A stretch of 64,000 nucleotides of DNA, taken from an uncultured Prevotellaceae bacterium (GTDB lineage: Bacteria; Bacteroidota; Bacteroidia; Bacteroidales; Bacteroidaceae). The DNA is taken from positions 120,300 to 184,299 of the forward strand of contig CADAKX010000003.1 in assembly GCA_902788605.1 (NCBI GenBank), given 5' to 3'. Positions 63,906 to 64,000 of this stretch are shown here, piece by piece (the first letter of the stretch is position 1; every line of letters begins with the position of its first letter). The translations under genes were made by a program, and so were the position numbers. The notes below the pieces were generated by a model. The model made no database searches, was not told the origin of the DNA, and saw only the letters and a list, made by a program, of their open reading frames with translations.

Positions 63906-64000
63906 TCATTCTGTCGGTTTGATGATGACTCTGCGATAAGCGGGCAAGGCGTACTTGCTTTGGTCGTGTACCTCGCAGATGATGTGAATCTCATCGTTTG
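63906..64000 (-). CDS. 3' end of a DUF1593/Sde182-like gene (partial)
   Basis: A minus-strand frame enters from the right edge and ends with TGA at 63906-63908. The 30 visible residues contain EIHIICEVHDQSKYALPAYR followed by RVIIKP. That resembles the C-terminal strand of DUF1593 (cellulose-binding Sde182-type) proteins, which end in something like HIILEVTDxGxPxLxxYRRV. Codon use is normal for the window and the frame converges on mnmE with a 52-base gap. The family link rests on one short motif; the existence of the coding frame is better supported than its name. Confidence 0.5.
   Translation of the reverse strand, partial: NDEIHIICEVHDQSKYALPAYRRVIIKPTE

Noticed and set aside
63855-64000. 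Plus-strand open frame after mnmE (MRLRYINLSL onward)
   Set aside because: It is the antisense of a minus-strand frame whose residues look far more like a real protein end; the plus frame has no recognisable features.

Overview
The window comes from a Bacteroidales genome, most likely a Prevotella-type organism. Three things point there. Start codons lack GGAGG ribosome sites. Many genes sit behind the Bacteroidetes promoter, a TTTG (-33) element about 19-20 bases before TAnnTTTG (-7). The gene content is also typical: a short RpoD without region 1.1, DUF5112/DUF5113-type and propeller-AraC regulators, a DUF5686-like protein, a MaeB malic enzyme with a phosphotransacetylase domain, and the fused NfnA/GltD-like reductase. 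I see no rRNA, tRNA, CRISPR array, insertion sequence or prophage. No gene-free stretch exceeds 300 bases.

Layout. 1-3.6 kb (minus): 5' end of a rimO-like gene, a tiny ORF, ftsY and a UvrD/PcrA helicase. 3.6-9.1 kb: a surface-polysaccharide cluster with a GT2 enzyme and a Wzx-type flippase on the minus strand, diverging from three overlapping glycosyltransferases on the plus strand. 9.1-9.3 kb: an unusual inverted repeat with a third half-site, then the promoter of uxaB (tagaturonate reductase). 10.8-14.1 kb: a TonB-dependent receptor and pheS. 14.2-18.7 kb (minus): ftsK, a lolA-like gene and a DUF5687-like membrane protein. 18.8-23 kb (plus): 3'-5' exonuclease, rlmI-like methyltransferase, tilS and rpoD. 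23-33.2 kb (plus): DUF5686-like protein, AddA-like and AddB-like helicase/nucleases, and tex. 33.2-36.6 kb: TetR regulator diverging from maeB, then a short folK-like gene.

36.6-43.9 kb (minus) reads as one same-strand run: kdgK, a 45-aa DUF4177-like gene, eda, a large sensor kinase with two kinase-like modules, its response regulator, a membrane protein and a LysM glucosaminidase. Together with uxaB (9.3 kb), kdgK and eda supply three steps of galacturonate catabolism. 44-47.2 kb (minus): rho, with its own promoter and about 95 bases of leader, and a receiver-histidine kinase. 47.4-51.5 kb: ruvC, a fused two-domain ABC ATPase and a small exported protein, then mntP on the opposite strand and a two-lobed RidA-like protein. 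51.6-54.6 kb: a membrane propeller-AraC regulator without kinase or receiver domains.

54.6-64 kb: a candidate structured RNA directly upstream of ribE, then ribE, serS, a fused NADPH/ferredoxin-type reductase-glutamate synthase carrying what looks like an in-frame palindromic repeat, a DUF486 membrane protein, a ttcA-like gene, a PD40 repeat protein, a uridine phosphorylase-like gene and mnmE. The last bases hold the 3' end of a minus-strand gene resembling the DUF1593/Sde182 C-terminus.

Most of the window is ordinary housekeeping chromosome. The items most worth a second look are the RNA before ribE, the three-half-site repeat before uxaB, the double-module sensor kinase, the in-frame repeat in the reductase, and two promoters that appear to give leaderless transcripts.
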